DNA of 64,000 bases from Sulfitobacter sp. DSM 110093 (GCF_022788715.1 NZ_CP085167.1:2803001-2867000); one strand, 5' to 3'; positions 45,743 through 54,985 are shown, numbered from the stretch's first letter. Numbers and translations are program-made. Notes: generated by a model from the sequence alone, not told the origin.

Positions 45743-45943
45743 ATGGATAGAGAACTTATCGACCAACAAAAGCTGGGGCCCGGCGTTCGTGTTGTAATTC
45801 AGGCCTTCGACGACATTCCCGAACATATGTTCCTGATCGATGAGGTCTACGAGGACTGCGTCGGGGGGTATTCCCTTAACGGGCCACTGGCTGGCGAATA
45901 CGGCGAGCCAGAATTCGACCTGATCCTCCGGGTCGTCGACTAA
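45743..45943 (+). CDS. Small acidic protein
   Basis: 66 aa from ATG 45743, preceded by GGAGGAGG at 45728-45735. Acidic and apparently globular (GPGVRVVIQAFDDIPEHMF; EFDLILRVVD). Unknown function. Position just before the integrase would suit an excisionase or directionality factor, but I see no helix-turn-helix, so that is only a possibility. Confidence 0.6.
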   Translation: MDRELIDQQKLGPGVRVVIQAFDDIPEHMFLIDEVYEDCVGGYSLNGPLAGEYGEPEFDLILRVVD

Positions 45944-45992
45944 AACAACCCAAACCTCAAAACCATTAAAACCCCATGAAAGGAGAGGACCT

Positions 45993-47102
45993 ATGTCTTC
46001 TGCTACAATTCGCTATGCCTACCTGAAAGGTCAGACGTGGCTTTATCGTCGTAACTACCCCAAGGAAGTCGCTGACCTTCTTGGCCAACAAGCATTGAAG
46101 CAATCCCTTAAGACCAGTGATGCCAAGGTAGCCCGTCAAAGGGCTGCGGAGGTTAACACCCGCTATGAGAGTACAGTGGAGCAGGTCCTCTCAGGGGCCC
46201 AGTCTCTGCCAAAACCAGCCTCACGTAACGCCGGTGATTGGTCCACCCCATCCGAGGTCGCCCTTGCTCGTCTTCGGGCCTCCCTACAGCACTCTGAACC
46301 GGTTCGGTATCAGGTTAAGGCGCGGTCACGTCTGACAGTCGGGCAGGCTGCTCAACAGTATTTGGTGCTGCGCCAAAACGAACTAAGGCCCAGTGGGTTT
46401 AAGAGCGTCCGGTATTCGGTGGAGCTATTCCGATCGATGTATGGGACGCAGAAACTGGTCGAACTCACCCGTGAAGAAGGCCGGGGTTTCCTTTCCCTGA
46501 TAGCACAGCTCAGCCCCAACCTTGGCAAGTCAGAGCGAACAAGGGAGTTGTCTTTGCTAGCAGCGGTAGACTGGTCTAAGTCTGGCACGACCCGGATAAC
46601 TGGACGGACACAGCGGCGCATCTGGTCTCAAGTAAACCACTGGCTCGGCTGGTGTGTCTATGAGGGTGAGTTGGAGGCCAACCCCTTCACCTCAGTTCGC
46701 TTCGACGCCAAGATACGCCACCACCCCTACGCAGTCCCCACCGACAAGGAAGCTAAGCAACTGCTCGGCCTCAACGATCCTGCAATCGGAAAGGTGCTTC
46801 TCATGTGCTTGTTGTCCGGCATGAGGTCTGGAGAGGCGGCAGGGTTGCTGAGGGAAGACCTGGTGACCAAGGGCAACCTCGGGCACTTTTTTCATGTCCG
46901 CCCGAACCGACTTCGGCAGCTTAAGACTGATGCAGCGGAAAGGATGGTCCCGGTACACTCTGTTTTGGACACCGTTCTTTCAGAACTTCCCGCCTCAGGG
47001 CCCTTGTTCCCCGACCTGACGGTGAACGACGTCACCAAACGGTTCGCCCATATCAGGCGAGCGCTGGGCTTCACGAGCTCGGAAACGGGTCGTCTTCTAT
47101 GA
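45993..47102 (+). pseudogene. Tyrosine integrase lacking its catalytic C-terminus
   Basis: 369 aa remain. N-terminal DUF6538-like start (YLKGQTWLYRRNYPKEVADLLG), SAM-like core-binding domain (about 110-220), then the catalytic domain opens with the first Arg in LLSGMRSGEAAGLL and a possible Lys in RQLKTDAAERMVPVH. The frame ends at GFTSSETGRLL without the HxxR box or nucleophilic Tyr. Reading one frame over near 47090 gives RVVF, the expected continuation, so a frameshift followed by sequence loss is likely. It should not catalyse strand transfer. Confidence 0.82.
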
Positions 47103-47380
47103 GATGCAGGGCTACTGTGAGCGGTCCCAGACGGTGATACGGCTCGCTCAGCCGCATTCGGCCTGTGGAGCTCCCGCCTCGAAAGCAGCTTAACCACCGC
47201 TTCACGGGCACTTAATATGATATCCGTCCCGATCCTGACAGCTTTCAAGCTCGTTCGGTAGGGAACGAGTCTAGCGCTAATGACCTCTTCAGCCCCTGAC
47301 CCGATGCTTCATTATTATCAATGGGTTAGGGTTAGGGTGCGTTAAAGCTAATAATTACAAAAAATTAAAAGGAATACACC

Positions 47381-47641
47381 ATGACCACTATGCATGAATT
47401 GAACGAACACCGCCACGGCTACGAAATCCTTGCTATCGACGGCACCGGCGCTTGGTTCGTTAACGTGGAAGAGCTCCCTACCTTCGAGGCCGAGACAGGT
47501 ATTAAGGCAAGCGACCTGCCGCGACTAGCCACGGCTGAGGGGACTGTCCGCTTCTCGGGCCGCGAGTGGACTGTAGACTTTCTGCTCCCGCCTCCCAGCG
47601 ACCTAGGCTACACAGAATATCCCCGCTTCTCCACCAACTAA
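47381..47641 (+). CDS. Hypothetical 86-aa protein
   Basis: Starts MTTMHELNEHRHGYEIL after AAAGGAATACACC, a good ribosome site in an AT-rich leader. Acidic, with aromatic residues near the C-terminus, compact enough to be a single small domain; I do not recognise the family. The stop lies inside the right inverted-repeat arm, which covers only its last few codons. Confidence 0.6.
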   Translation: MTTMHELNEHRHGYEILAIDGTGAWFVNVEELPTFEAETGIKASDLPRLATAEGTVRFSGREWTVDFLLPPPSDLGYTEYPRFSTN

Positions 47642-47790
47642 CCACTCCCCCGTCCGGGCATCCTTAGGGGTGTTCGGTCGGGGGCTCTCCCTCCCTATTT
47701 TTTTGCTTTTACGACTTGCTCCTCCTTCCGAAGGCGCTGGGCTCCCACCAGTAGGACCAAGATATTGCCTGTCTGTCCTTGTAGCCCCCG
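47632..47790 (+). repeat. Right arm of 158/159-bp inverted repeat
   Basis: Reverse complement of 42995-43152 with one extra base. Starts CACCAACTAACC and ends TTGTAGCCCCC. The pair flanks the IS, cargo and integrase as a 4.5-kb segment. Confidence 0.93.
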
Positions 47791-47840
47791 AAAAAGGGCC
47801 ACCTACCGAGATGGATATCCTACCCCCTTCAGGCACCAAA

Positions 47841-47859
47841 ATGCCCCCAAAAGTGCCCC
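47841..47859 (+). repeat. Paired TGCCCC motifs, right end
   Basis: ATGCCCC at 47841-47847 and GTGCCCC at 47853-47859, same 12-bp spacing and orientation as the left pair. Candidate integrase arm sites. Confidence 0.5.
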
Positions 47860-47911
47860 ACATTCTTACCCCCGTGACGTAAGCCGATGAACTGGATCAA
47901 CTGACTGGGGT

Positions 47912-47934
47912 ATCCTACCATCCCAGCCAACACA
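47912..47934 (+). repeat. attR-side 23-bp direct repeat
   Basis: Exact copy of the tRNA-Gln 3' end at 42863-42885. It lacks the rest of the tRNA and marks the right boundary of the element. Confidence 0.93.
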
Positions 47935-48418
47935 TCCATAAAAATCAGATAGTCCCTTTCGGGCGTCGCCGCGCAAATCCATGCTGGGATCAATTGGCGG
48001 ATCCAGACGATCTGTACGCTACCGCCGACAGGTAGGTGGGATCGCCAGCGCCAATTCGGCAATACTACGATCTAGATCTGTCTGATCCTGAAGATGCTGT
48101 TCGGAATGCCAGTTCGGCGTACGATCGGGTTCGTGAAAAGTCTGTTGCTGTAACATTGATCCCGGCCCGCGTCGCGCTGTTCAATCGCTACACCGCTCTT
48201 GATACCCCCAACCCAGCCCACTGTGACCTGCCGTCAGCCCACAGAACTCGCCCCCGGACTATGCCTGTAAAGGCACAGTTTTTGCCAGAATATCTAAACA
48301 GTTTGTTGACCTGACTATCCCTCTTGAGATTTCTGACAGTTTCTATAAGGAATCCCCCCAATAGCATATTCAGCTGGTCGATTGGCGGGTTGAGAGCCAT
48401 TTTATTAAGGGGAAACTA
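47935..48418. other. 484-bp gene-free leader before the TonB receptor
   Basis: No supportable gene; one 92-codon frame has no recognisable features. The last 120 bp are AT-richer and probably hold the receptor promoter, but I could not identify a clear Fur or iron-responsive box. Confidence 0.45.
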
Positions 48419-50401
48419 ATGAAGACGACACACGCATTTGCTTGCCTCGCCGCGGGGATGATACCCGCCGCAGGTCAGGCGCAGAGCAATAGTGAAGAAG
48501 CATTCTTGGGAACTATCGTTCTGGAAATGCCATCTGTACCGGGGATGGAAGAAGACGCCATTTCTGTCTCAAGCGAGGGCTTGGCGCTGAGCAACCCTGC
48601 CGACCTGTCAGAGCTTTTTGTGGCTGAGCCGACCATTGCTGTGGGCAGCTCCATTCCGATGTCGCAGAAGGTCTATGTGAACGGCATTGAAGAGAACAAC
48701 CTCGCTATCTCTATCGACGGGGCGCGGCAGAACAACAAGGTTTTCCACCACAACACAACCACGCTGATCGACCCCGCCCTGTTGAAAGCCGCCCGTGTCG
48801 ATCCCGGTGTGGCCCCCGCAGATGCCGGACCCGGTGCTTTGGGCGGCGCGCTGGCCTATGAAACAAAAGACGCCAGCGATCTGTTGGCTGCGGACGAGAC
48901 GTTCGGTGGGCGCTACAAGTTTGAATACGACAGCAATGGCGACATCTTCTCGAACAGTCTAACGCTGTACGGCCGCGAAGGCGGGTTTGAATACCTTGGC
49001 TTTGCAAAGGTCGCCGATGGCGGCCTGCGTGAAGATGGCAACGGCGATGATATCATCGGCTCTGGTACCGACCTTCTTAGCGGGCTTGGGAAACTGGCCT
49101 ACGAATCCCAAACTGGCGACCGGGTCGAATTATCCTACGAACATGTGGTCGACGATGAAATACGCCCCTATCGCGCCAATATCGGCACCATCTTTGGTGG
49201 CCGCCCCCTCCCGGCAGAGCGTCCCTATGATCTTGAGCGGACCAACATCGTCTTGAGCTATAGCGACACCACGCCAACGGCCATGTGGAACCCCACCGCG
49301 CGGCTGGCCTATAGCGGCACGGAATTGGTCAATGACGAGACGGACCTGTCAACCAATTCGGTCACCCAAGGTGAGACCGTAAGCCTGAACGGCGAACTCT
49401 CGAACCGCTTTGAACTTAGCTGGGGTGAACTGAACACAGGTTTGGATTTCTACTCTGACGAAGCCGATCTGGACTATCTCGCCATTGCGTCCGGCGCGCG
49501 TGAGACGGCTCGTGAAAAACTAAACAACATCGGCTTTTTTGCCCAAGCGCGGATGGAGCCCAGCAGCAATGCGCGGCTTTCTTTCGGGGCGCGGGCTGAT
49601 TTTCAGGATTTCGAAGGCACCGATGGTTCTTCGCAGTCTGAATCCGGTCTGTCAGGCAATATCTCGGGCGAATACGATATCTCGAACGAGCTGACCGTCA
49701 GCGCGGGCTACTCCCATGTTTGGGGCGGTCTGGAACTGGCAGAGAACTACATTCTCAACCCTGCTTGGGACTACTCTACATCCGACATCGAAGAAGTCAC
49801 CGCCGACAACCTTTACATCGCGGCTAACTACGCTTTGGGAGCGTGGATCGTTGACGGTAAGATCTTTGCCACCAACATCGATAACGCCCGCGCTGCCAGC
49901 TGGGGCGGTGGTCCCGCTTTGTCGGCAGACGTGCAATCCCGCGGCTTTGAGCTTGGCCTCGGCACCGCATGGGAGGATGGCTTCTTCCGCGCTGGTTTCG
50001 CCCGCATCGATACCGAAATCAACGGCCGTTCTTCGGACTCCTATGTCGGCAACTACCTGACGATGCCGATGGGGGATTTCCTGACCTTCCAAGTGGCGCA
50101 CCGTCTTAACAACGGCGTTCTTTTGGGCGGCGATGTCCAAGTTGCCTTCGACTTTGACGATACCTACGATTCAGATACGGGTGGACGTGGAGCAGAGCTT
50201 GATGGCTATACGATCGCCAATGTCTTTGCCGAATACACACCCAAGCGTATGGACAATCTGACCCTGCGGGCCGAGGTGAACAACCTCTTTGATGAGCAAT
50301 ACACCAGCCGCGCCACCTATGGGCAAGAGTTCGTAGGCGAAGTGGAGCCGCTGACCGAACCGGGCCGTTCCATCCGAGTCAGCGCCGAGATCGTCTTTTG
50401 A
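48419..50401 (+). CDS. TonB-dependent outer-membrane receptor
   Basis: 660 aa, Sec signal ending AAGQAQS, AAGGGG ribosome site. Plug domain about residues 45-160: FVAEPTIAVGSS, QKVYVNGIEENNLAISIDGAR, VDPGVAPADAGPGALGGALAYETKDA. The rest is a 22-strand-type barrel ending in aromatic IVF; near the end LRAEVNNLFDEQYTSRATYG is the conserved C-terminal TBDR block. Ligand is probably a ferric siderophore or haem given the neighbouring ABC importer. Convergent with DUF2218. Confidence 0.9.
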   Translation: MKTTHAFACLAAGMIPAAGQAQSNSEEAFLGTIVLEMPSVPGMEEDAISVSSEGLALSNPADLSELFVAEPTIAVGSSIPMSQKVYVNGIEENNLAISIDGARQNNKVFHHNTTTLIDPALLKAARVDPGVAPADAGPGALGGALAYETKDASDLLAADETFGGRYKFEYDSNGDIFSNSLTLYGREGGFEYLGFAKVADGGLREDGNGDDIIGSGTDLLSGLGKLAYESQTGDRVELSYEHVVDDEIRPYRANIGTIFGGRPLPAERPYDLERTNIVLSYSDTTPTAMWNPTARLAYSGTELVNDETDLSTNSVTQGETVSLNGELSNRFELSWGELNTGLDFYSDEADLDYLAIASGARETAREKLNNIGFFAQARMEPSSNARLSFGARADFQDFEGTDGSSQSESGLSGNISGEYDISNELTVSAGYSHVWGGLELAENYILNPAWDYSTSDIEEVTADNLYIAANYALGAWIVDGKIFATNIDNARAASWGGGPALSADVQSRGFELGLGTAWEDGFFRAGFARIDTEINGRSSDSYVGNYLTMPMGDFLTFQVAHRLNNGVLLGGDVQVAFDFDDTYDSDTGGRGAELDGYTIANVFAEYTPKRMDNLTLRAEVNNLFDEQYTSRATYGQEFVGEVEPLTEPGRSIRVSAEIVF

Positions 50402-50441
50402 TCCACTCTTAATCTTTGGTCAAACGACGCTTTGATCCGCT

Positions 50442-50465
50442 CCCGGTGCCACAATTGGCGCCGGG
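50442..50465. terminator. Hairpin after TonB receptor
   Basis: CCCGGTGCC pairs with GGCGCCGGG (one G-T) around ACAATT, between convergent genes. T-tail is weak. Confidence 0.55.
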
Positions 50466-50484
50466 TATTGCTATTAAAGTCGAC

Positions 50485-50772
50485 CTATTCGACCGTCCAA
50501 ACCATAGTTTTTTCTGGTTCGCGAAAGGCAAATTTCTCCAAGTGACGGTCAATGACATCATGCACCACTTGCACCGCTTTCGCGTCTTCTACCGTCGCGG
50601 TAACGGTGAGACCGTCATCGGTGGCGCTCATATGCACGGTGCCCATCTCAAACGCCACCCAGCCCTTATGCGGATCAAAGGATGTCTCAACCTTATGACC
50701 AAAATGCTTGCACAGCTGCTGCAAGTATTTCGAGCCGCTTTCGGTTGCGTAAAATCCTGTTGTCGTCGGCAT
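50485..50772 (-). CDS. DUF2218 protein
   Basis: 95 aa from ATG 50772 (frame open to 50835). TTTGFYATESGSKYLQQLCKHF, GHKVETSF, GWVAFEMGTVHMSATDDG and VHDVIDRHLEKFAFRE fit DUF2218, a small cytoplasmic family often near siderophore uptake genes. Histidines and the single Cys could bind metal, but function is unknown. Divergent from the siderophore-binding protein gene. Confidence 0.85.
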   Translation of the reverse strand: MPTTTGFYATESGSKYLQQLCKHFGHKVETSFDPHKGWVAFEMGTVHMSATDDGLTVTATVEDAKAVQVVHDVIDRHLEKFAFREPEKTMVWTVE

Positions 50773-50876
50773 AGCGCGCTCTCCAGATTCAAGTTGTCTA
50801 CAAGTCCTACGCCGTGCCATTGGGATGGTAAACACCAGCCCGCCTCCCTTCTCTGTCTTACGAAAGCCCTACCGCT

Positions 50877-51767
50877 ATGATCAAACCCCTAGCCCTAATG
50901 GCCCTTTTGCTTGCCCCGCCCGCCTTTGCAGAAACAATATCGGTTGAGACCGCCCGTGGCCCTGTGGACGCGCCCCACTTTCCCGAAACTGTCGCGGTAT
51001 TTGACCTGGCCGCGTTTGACAGCCTCACTGCGCTTGGCGTGAAACCGCAAGGAATGGTGCGCCCTATCTACCTGCCTTATCTTGAAGACGCCGCCGCTGG
51101 CACCGATGTTGTCGGTTCCCTTTTCGAGCCGGACTTCGAGACGCTTTTCGCGTTGAACCCCGACCTGATCATCGCCGGTGGCCGCAGCTCTGAACAGGTG
51201 CCCGAGCTTGCCCGCATCGCGCCGACACTCGATATGACCATCTGGGAAGACACCATTGGCGAAGGGCTTGCCCGGCTTGCCGCCTATGGCGAAATCTTTG
51301 ACAAAGAAGAACAGGCCGCAGCCCTCGCCGCTGATTTTCAAACCAAATTGTCCGAGACCAAAAAGGCGCTGGCGGGCAAAGGCACCGCTCTGATCGTGAT
51401 GACGAATGGCCCCAAGATCAGTGCATACGGCACGGGCGGGCGTTTTGGTTGGCTGCATGAGGCCCTTGGCCTGCCCGAGGCCGTGGAAGACGTCCAAATG
51501 ACCGACCATGGCGAGGCGATCAGCTTTGAATTTATCCGCGAGGCCAACCCCGACATCCTGCTGGTGATCGACCGTATGGCCGCCATCGGTCAAGAAAGCG
51601 AAGGTGCGCACGCGACGCTGGACAATGCTTTGGTGCATGAGACCTCCGCATGGAAATCCGGCCAAGTTGTGCATTTGAGTGCAGCACCAATCTACATCGC
51701 GGGTGGCGGCATTCAGTCGATGAACCTCACGCTGGATGAAATCAACGCCGCCTTGGCAGACCAGTAA
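50877..51767 (+). CDS. Siderophore ABC importer binding protein (FatB/CeuE-like)
   Basis: 296 aa with a Sec signal ending AFAETI. Class III helical-backbone binding-protein motifs: PETVAVFDLAAFDSLTALGV, DVVGSLFEPDFETLFALNPDLIIAGGRSS in two parts, AYGTGGRFGWLHEALGL and NPDILLVIDR. Arg and Tyr residues near 190-200 could contact a catecholate-type ligand. First gene of a four-gene importer operon. Confidence 0.9.
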   Translation: MIKPLALMALLLAPPAFAETISVETARGPVDAPHFPETVAVFDLAAFDSLTALGVKPQGMVRPIYLPYLEDAAAGTDVVGSLFEPDFETLFALNPDLIIAGGRSSEQVPELARIAPTLDMTIWEDTIGEGLARLAAYGEIFDKEEQAAALAADFQTKLSETKKALAGKGTALIVMTNGPKISAYGTGGRFGWLHEALGLPEAVEDVQMTDHGEAISFEFIREANPDILLVIDRMAAIGQESEGAHATLDNALVHETSAWKSGQVVHLSAAPIYIAGGGIQSMNLTLDEINAALADQ

Positions 51768-51772
51768 ACCCC

Positions 51773-52720
51773 GTGGCGCTGGCCCTTGCATGCCTTCTTG
51801 TGATCTTGTCGATCGCCTCGCTTTTTGTCGGGGTGATTGACCTGTCGTGGCCAGCGCTCTGGAGCGATCCGGGCGCATTGGAACTGCTTGTGGTCAGCCG
51901 GGCACCAAGGACCATCGCCGTCATCATTTCAGGCGGTGCATTGGCGGTCAGCGGTGCGATCATGCAAATGCTGGTGCGCAACCGTTTCGTAGAACCGATG
52001 ACCGCCGGAACAGGTCAGGGCGCGGCCCTTGGCATCCTGTTGGTCACGCTGTTCGCACCGGGTGCGTCTCTCCTTGTAAAGATGGTCCTCGCCTCGCTAA
52101 CCGCCCTTGCGGCGAGCGCTGGGTTTCTGGCGATTGTACAACGCCTGCCGCCAACACAGCCCTTGCTGGTGGCGCTTGTCGGGCTGATCTACGGTGGCAT
52201 CCTTGGCGCGGCGGTCACTGTCATCGCTTATCAAGCGGACCTGCTGCAATATGTCGAAATCTGGATGAATGGAGAATTCTCCGGCGTTTTGCAGGGCCGA
52301 TATGAACTGCTTTGGCTGGTGGCGCTGGTGGCGGCGCTCGCCTATCTCGCCGCGGATCAATTTGCGATCATTGGCATGGGGCGCACCGCCAGCATCAACC
52401 TTGGCCTGAACTATAGCCAGACGATGGTGCTGGGGCTGTTGGCCATTTCTATCGTCACCGCGTTGACGGTGGTCACGGTGGGACTGATCCCCTTTGTCGG
52501 GCTTGTGGTGCCCAACATCATCGCGCGGCTGGCCGGGGACAATCTGCGCCGCAGCTTGCCGCTGACTGCAATGACCGGTGCCGCGCTCGTTCTACTCTGT
52601 GACATTCTTGGTCGTCTGATCCGCTACCCTTATGAAATTCCGGTTGGCACAGTCTTTGGCGTGGTCGGCGCCTTGCTGTTCTTGTGGCTGCTGCACGGGC
52701 CCAAACGCCATGTATCCTAA
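51773..52720 (+). CDS. Siderophore ABC permease 1 (FecCD)
   Basis: 315 aa from GTG 51773, 5 bp after the binding-protein stop. FecCD family: about nine to ten membrane segments, LVVSRAPRTIAVIISGGALAVSGAIMQMLVRN over the first third, MTAGTGQGAALGIL and VGLIPFVGLVVPNIIARLAGDN, the coupling region for the ATPase. Confidence 0.9.
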   Translation: MALALACLLVILSIASLFVGVIDLSWPALWSDPGALELLVVSRAPRTIAVIISGGALAVSGAIMQMLVRNRFVEPMTAGTGQGAALGILLVTLFAPGASLLVKMVLASLTALAASAGFLAIVQRLPPTQPLLVALVGLIYGGILGAAVTVIAYQADLLQYVEIWMNGEFSGVLQGRYELLWLVALVAALAYLAADQFAIIGMGRTASINLGLNYSQTMVLGLLAISIVTALTVVTVGLIPFVGLVVPNIIARLAGDNLRRSLPLTAMTGAALVLLCDILGRLIRYPYEIPVGTVFGVVGALLFLWLLHGPKRHVS

Positions 52721-53654
52721 GCGTCTGTGGTGGCTTCTGGCGGTGCTTTGCCTTTGCATCGCGCTTTACCTCGGGCTGGGCGCGCGGGGCAATTGGGGTT
52801 TTGTGCTATCGTTTCGCGCCAACAAATTGATCGCCTTGCTGCTGGTCGCCATCTCAGTGTCGACGGCCACCGTGCTGTTCCAGACGATCACCCGCAACCA
52901 CATCCTGACGCCTTCGGTCATGGGGTTTGACGCGCTCTATCTACTGACCCTTACAATGCTGATCTTTGTTCTTGGCGGTCAAAGCTTCACGCAGCTCCCC
53001 GAGATCACACAGTTCATCGTGAATACATTACTATTGATGGGAGCGGCGCTGGCGCTTTTTGGCACGCTTTTACGCCGTGGCGGACATGACCTTTTCCGCA
53101 TGATCCTGACCGGCATCATCTTTGCGGGGTTGTTTCGTTCAGTCACCAGTTTCTTGCAACGCATCATTGATCCCAATGAGTTCATGGTCGTTCAGGCGAA
53201 TTCCTTTGCGCGGTTCGGCAGGGTCGACGCCGAGCTTTTGACCCTCGCTGCCGCGCTGACCGGCGCTGCGCTATTCGCGGCTTGGCGCATGCGGCACCGG
53301 CTTGACGTGCTGTCGTTGGGCGATGAAAGCGCCATCAACCTTGGCGAGGCTCCAAAGAGCGGCATGTTTCAGGTACTGGTCCTTGTGTCGATCCTCGTCT
53401 CAGTTTCGACGGCCCTTGTTGGTCCAATGGCGTTCCTTGGCTTGCTGGTGGTAAGCGTTGCCCGGCAGATTACACCGGTGATGTCGCATCGTATCTTGCT
53501 GCCCTCTGCGGGCTTGATCTCGGCGATCACTCTGGTCGGTGGGCAAATGGTGTTGGAACGCGCCCTACAATCCACAATGCCGCTGATCGTAATCGTTGAT
53601 GTGCTTGGCGGCCTTGTTTTCCTAACCCTCCTGTTGCGGAGAAAACCCAGATGA
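52710..53654 (+). CDS. Siderophore ABC permease 2 (FecCD)
   Basis: 314 aa from ATG 52710, overlapping permease 1 by 11 nt. RANKLIALLLVAISVSTATVLFQTITRN and LTPSVMGFDALY mirror the first permease; VGPMAFLGLLVVSVARQITP is the coupling segment. Forms the heterodimeric channel. Confidence 0.9.
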   Translation: MYPKRLWWLLAVLCLCIALYLGLGARGNWGFVLSFRANKLIALLLVAISVSTATVLFQTITRNHILTPSVMGFDALYLLTLTMLIFVLGGQSFTQLPEITQFIVNTLLLMGAALALFGTLLRRGGHDLFRMILTGIIFAGLFRSVTSFLQRIIDPNEFMVVQANSFARFGRVDAELLTLAAALTGAALFAAWRMRHRLDVLSLGDESAINLGEAPKSGMFQVLVLVSILVSVSTALVGPMAFLGLLVVSVARQITPVMSHRILLPSAGLISAITLVGGQMVLERALQSTMPLIVIVDVLGGLVFLTLLLRRKPR

Positions 53655-54403
53655 TCGCCATCCGTGACCTGAACCACGACCGAGACGGCAAACCGACCCT
53701 GCGCGAGATTGACCTGACGCTGCAATCGGGCGGTGTGACCGCGCTTATTGGGCCAAACGGAGCTGGGAAATCCACACTACTATCGTTGATCGCGCGGCTG
53801 ATCCCTTTGCAGCAGGGGCAGATCATGGTCGACGATCTGCAAATTGGCGTCTGCGCGAATGATGTACTAGCTCGGCGGCTCGCTATCTTGCCGCAGACCA
53901 GCGATGCCGCGCCGCTGCTGACGGTGCGCGAATTGGTGGGATTTGGCCGCTATCCTTATCACAAGGGCCGCCCCACAGCTGAAGACGATGAAAAGGTAGA
54001 AGCCGCGCTAGCGACCTTTGATCTGCTGCCCCTTGCAGAGCGGCGGCTTGATACTCTGTCAGGCGGGCAACGGCAGCGCGCGCAGGTGGCCATGACTTTC
54101 GCGCAGGAGACCGACTACATCCTGCTGGATGAGCCATTGAACAATCTCGATATCGCCGCCTCGCGCAGCCTCATGTGCACATTGCAAGACCTCGCGCGCA
54201 ATCATGGACGGACCATCGTCATCGTGCTTCACGACATCAACTATGCCGCCGCCTATGCTGATCAGATCGTCGCGATGAAAGACGGGCGAATTACCCATCA
54301 AGGCCCAGCGGTCGAAGTCGTGACCGAAGCGATGCTTTTGGAGGTCTACGGCACCACCGCCAGCGTCCACCATATCTGTGATAAAGTGGTGGTGGCAGTT
54401 TGA
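53651..54403 (+). CDS. Siderophore ABC ATPase
   Basis: 250 aa. Walker A LIGPNGAGKSTLLS, Q-loop LPQTSDAAP, LTVRELVGFGRYPYHKGR (typical of FepC/FecE), signature LSGGQRQRAQVAM, Walker B YILLDEPLNNLD and VLHDIN switch. Overlaps permease 2 by 4 nt; end of the importer operon. Confidence 0.93.
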   Translation: MIAIRDLNHDRDGKPTLREIDLTLQSGGVTALIGPNGAGKSTLLSLIARLIPLQQGQIMVDDLQIGVCANDVLARRLAILPQTSDAAPLLTVRELVGFGRYPYHKGRPTAEDDEKVEAALATFDLLPLAERRLDTLSGGQRQRAQVAMTFAQETDYILLDEPLNNLDIAASRSLMCTLQDLARNHGRTIVIVLHDINYAAAYADQIVAMKDGRITHQGPAVEVVTEAMLLEVYGTTASVHHICDKVVVAV

Positions 54404-54571
54404 TGGGGCCCGCTTCGCGTTGAACCGGCACTGTCGACCATATCATTCCGATGCCCAACCAAACCAATACTGCTTCCCCAAGACCCACAGCGCAGCACCC
54501 CGCCCTACGACAACACGTCGCAGATTGCTCCGTGCTATAGCCTTGCGCAGCCCTTCGCGTTATCACGCCCT

Positions 54572-54943
54572 ATGACCGCCGCTTCGCGCATATCTTCGCT
54601 TCGGGTCACCCTGACCCTTTTGCTGGTTTTGGCCTTCGCCAGCCTGCCATTTGCGCATCGTTCCACCGCGCAAACTCAGCAAGACCCGGCCTTTGTTGCC
54701 TTTATCCAAGCGGGCGGCACGCTAAGCGACCTTTGCGATGGGCCGTTGGACGGCCAAGGCCATGCAGCGCTGGACTGCGAAGCCTGTCGGATCGTCAACG
54801 CGTTGATGCTGCCGACTTTGGCCAATGTCTTACTTCCCGCTAAAAAGATGGGCATTGCCGCGCCCCGCGCGGTTCGCGCGCTTGGTGCGCCGCGCAGTCC
54901 AGCCGGGGCGCCGCCCCCGGTGCGCGGGCCGCCCTTTGTCTGA
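54572..54943 (+). CDS. DUF2946-like secreted protein 1
   Basis: 123 aa. N-terminal membrane/signal segment (LRVTLTLLLVLAFASLPFAHRSTAQ), then GGTLSDLCDGPLDGQGHAALDCEACRIVNALMLP split across about residues 48-82 with a Cys, His and CxxC-like CEAC arrangement that resembles DUF2946 proteins near copper chaperones. The C-terminus is Ala/Pro/Arg-rich. Likely periplasmic, with a copper-related role inferred from context. Confidence 0.65.
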   Translation: MTAASRISSLRVTLTLLLVLAFASLPFAHRSTAQTQQDPAFVAFIQAGGTLSDLCDGPLDGQGHAALDCEACRIVNALMLPTLANVLLPAKKMGIAAPRAVRALGAPRSPAGAPPPVRGPPFV

Positions 54944-54985
54944 TTAATCGCCCGTTAAGCAATTTATCAGACAATGGAACAACAC

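Larger units (their letters stand above)
42886..47934. mobile_element. Decayed integrative element in tRNA-Gln
   Basis: About 5.05 kb bounded by 23-bp copies of the tRNA-Gln 3' end, the classical footprint of tyrosine-integrase insertion that leaves the tRNA intact. Contents in order: paired arm-type motifs, a 158-bp inverted-repeat arm, an IS256-family insertion, an unrecognised minus-strand gene, two small ORFs, a broken integrase, an 86-aa ORF, the second inverted-repeat arm, and the second arm-motif pair. No replication, capsid or conjugation genes. With its integrase broken it should not move unaided. Confidence 0.88.

Noticed and set aside
47322..47338. Telomere-like GGGTTAGGGTTAGGG run
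   Set aside because: Only two and a half units, in a gene-poor part of a circular-type bacterial element; chance or debris is more likely than a telomere.
48036..48314. 92-codon frame upstream of the TonB receptor
   Set aside because: No ribosome site, no recognisable domain, and composition like flanking non-coding DNA.
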